DNA of 16,991 nt, from positions 1-16,991 of the forward strand of contig CBHYLN010000114.1 in assembly GCA_966128725.1 (NCBI GenBank). The letters run 5' to 3'. The DNA comes from JAFDZV01 sp966128725 (GTDB lineage Bacteria; Bacteroidota; Ignavibacteria; OLB7). Every line of letters starts with the position of its first letter. The stretch's first letter is position 1. Positions 16,009 through 16,991 of the stretch are shown piece by piece. Made by a program: the position numbers and the translations under genes. The notes below the pieces were generated by a model. That model had not been told where the DNA came from, searched no databases, and saw only the letters and a list, made by a program, of their open reading frames with translations.

Positions 16009-16029
16009 CTCTCTCTCTACTCTCTCTCT
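16009..16029 (+). repeat. CT dinucleotide tract in leader of secreted protein B
   Basis: Five CT units, one A and five more CT units lie 26 nt before the ATG of the next gene and 15 nt before its GGAG site. Such tracts can change length by slippage and may alter transcript or ribosome access. There is no equivalent tract before secreted protein A. Confidence 0.8.
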
Positions 16030-16055
16030 CCACTCGGAACAACCGGAGTACGCCA

Positions 16056-16604
16056 ATGAAAAGAGCCGTTACGGCCCTTGCCTTACTGCTCGTGCTCTCA
16101 ACGGAATGCTGGTCGCAGACACCATGTAGCGAGTCGGGATATGAACCCATTGATACTGTCACATCGGAGGTCGCGTTTTCCGGTGGAGATCAGGTTCTTT
16201 GGGAGTTTATCAGTTTCCGTAATGCTGGGGGCCAGGTTCAGTATGTGATCAACGTTCCGTCGATCCATTTTGTCGGTAGCGGATCAGGTGTAAACGCCTT
16301 GACAACCAAGCAGATCTTCGACTTGATCTCCCAGGCAACGGTCGCGCAGGGGATCCTGTTGGGGTATTCAAGCTGCTCGGGCTCGTGTAACGCGCCAACC
16401 AGCGTGGTTGTACGCATGCCGGCCTGTGTTGCGCGCACCGGAAGCGGCAACACGACTCATTTCGGTGTATGCGGATCGGACTGCTGTGTCCGCGTATACA
16501 AGGTCTGCTGCCCCAGCGGCAGCTCGGCGCCCACGATAACGCTCGATTCGTCGAGTTCGCCCGGATGTTCGCAGTCCGGTGGTTGTGAATCGACGTGCCC
16601 ATGA
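16056..16604 (+). CDS. Cysteine-rich secreted protein B
   Basis: No known family recognised. The 182-residue product begins with a typical signal peptide (MKRAVTALALLLVLST) cleaved near CWS/QTP. The Cys18 context (STEC) does not fit a lipoprotein box. The mature part has 12 cysteines in about 160 residues, including Cys124, 139, 143-144, 151-152 and 171, and a Ser/Gly-rich tail. Residues 124-171 (SDCCVRVYKVCC, then APTITLDSSSSPGC) match the Cys module of the protein at 12257. GGAG at 16045-16048 lies seven bases before the ATG and fixes the start. The frame is open upstream to 15936, but that part is the leader. It occupies the same place relative to regulator 2 as protein A does relative to regulator 1. 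Confidence 0.82.
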   Translation: MKRAVTALALLLVLSTECWSQTPCSESGYEPIDTVTSEVAFSGGDQVLWEFISFRNAGGQVQYVINVPSIHFVGSGSGVNALTTKQIFDLISQATVAQGILLGYSSCSGSCNAPTSVVVRMPACVARTGSGNTTHFGVCGSDCCVRVYKVCCPSGSSAPTITLDSSSSPGCSQSGGCESTCP

Positions 16605-16638
16605 GTCGTGGCCGCGTCTCCTTGACAACGTAATCACA

Positions 16639-16671
16639 CGGGCAACCCACTGGTCGCACATGGGTTGCCCG
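16639..16671 (+). terminator. Perfect 11-bp hairpin after secreted protein B
   Basis: CGGGCAACCCA (16639-16649) pairs exactly with TGGGTTGCCCG (16661-16671) around an 11-nt loop, 34 nt after the stop. No T run follows. It lies between two genes that probably belong to one cassette, so it may limit read-through or stabilise the upstream mRNA. Confidence 0.55.
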
Positions 16672-16747
16672 GTAGTGTCACCCACGGCCGGGTCCGCTGC
16701 TCCCTAACAGCGGCCTGTCGGCCACGTGAACTTTTCAGAGGTATGCT

Positions 16748-16991
16748 ATGCATCGGAGAACAACATACAGGATTGTGGCCGCGATTGCCGCGTTCCTGAT
16801 AACAAGCGCCGCAGCCTGGGCGCAGCAGGCCCAGCCTGCGCCACGGGCGCCCAGAGCGCCCATCCACCGCTATATGGTGGTGGCCTTCGGGCAGGATGAC
16901 TTCATGGTAACCGAGGACGGTGGCGCCCGCTGGCGAATGGTTTCGCGATTGGAGGCCGCCCAGCAGCCGGCGCCGGTACAGCGATTGATGC
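16748..16991 (+). CDS. Secreted Asp-box protein, 5' part only
   Basis: The gene runs off the end of the window, with 81 codons visible. It begins with a basic N-terminus and hydrophobic signal peptide (RIVAAIAAFLITSAAAWAQ, cleavage near AWA/Q), then a Pro/Ala/Arg linker. It continues as YMVVAFGQDDFMVTEDGGARWRMV, where TEDGGARW resembles the Asp-box of beta-propellers like the one at 13195. AGAGG at 16737-16741, six bases before the ATG, supports the start. By position it is the propeller member of cassette copy 2. Whether it ends in a T9SS sorting domain cannot be seen. An ATG at 16743 in another frame lacks support. Confidence 0.75.
   Translation, partial: MHRRTTYRIVAAIAAFLITSAAAWAQQAQPAPRAPRAPIHRYMVVAFGQDDFMVTEDGGARWRMVSRLEAAQQPAPVQRLM

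Noticed and set aside
15936..16055. Upstream extension of secreted protein B
   Set aside because: The ATG at 16056 has a good ribosome-binding site and begins a textbook signal peptide. The upstream part includes the CT tract and reads as leader.
16056..16118. Secreted protein B as a lipoprotein
   Set aside because: The only early Cys (residue 18) is preceded by Glu, which does not fit a lipobox. A type I signal peptidase site is more likely.
1..16991. tRNA, rRNA, CRISPR arrays or known riboswitches
   Set aside because: Read by eye on both strands, I found no tRNA-like cloverleaf sequence, rRNA segment, regularly spaced repeats or riboswitch core that I could support.

Overview
The window looks like a piece of chromosome from a GC-rich member of the Bacteroidota/FCB group, possibly a Kapabacteria- or Ignavibacteria-like lineage. 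The group-level evidence is a type IX secretion (T9SS) C-terminal sorting domain on the secreted protein at 13195-14502, a dimeric class II glycyl-tRNA synthetase of the kind used by Bacteroidota, and a Lon-like AAA_32 protease. The finer placement is inference. Housekeeping genes are very GC-rich: the 60 nt at 6001-6060 hold 46 G+C.

Region 1 (1-3371, minus strand) holds a Lon-like ATP-dependent protease followed by ribulose-phosphate 3-epimerase (rpe). Region 2 (3670-8477, plus strand) is a tight, overlapping biotin operon, bioB-bioF-bioD-bioA. It ends in a ferritin-like protein with a complete set of candidate diiron ligands. No recognised pimeloyl-forming gene (bioC, bioH, bioW, bioI, bioZ) is present, so the diiron protein is the interesting unknown in this pathway. 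A 298-nt divergent intergenic region separates regions 1 and 2.

Region 3 (8478-8934) is a 457-nt gene-free stretch. It has imperfect tandem and inverted repeats resembling a decayed insertion-sequence end or MITE, plus a perfect 22-bp palindrome. It leads into glyS (8935-10362), which is closed by a strong hairpin.

Region 4 (10529-16991) is the accessory part and the most unusual. A three-gene cassette appears twice in the same order: (i) a regulator of about 390 residues with an N-terminal transposase-like HTH and a C-terminal LuxR-type HTH; (ii) a cysteine-rich secreted protein; (iii) a secreted Asp-box beta-propeller, of which copy 1 carries a T9SS sorting domain and copy 2 runs off the window. 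The two regulators are clear paralogues. Each is followed 34-37 nt after its stop by an imperfect inverted repeat of identical length (43 nt) and related arms. The two cysteine-rich proteins share a Cys module despite otherwise poor similarity. The regulators are much AT-richer than the housekeeping genes. I infer a family of regulated surface or secreted cassettes, possibly mobile or expanded in this genome. The biological role is unknown.
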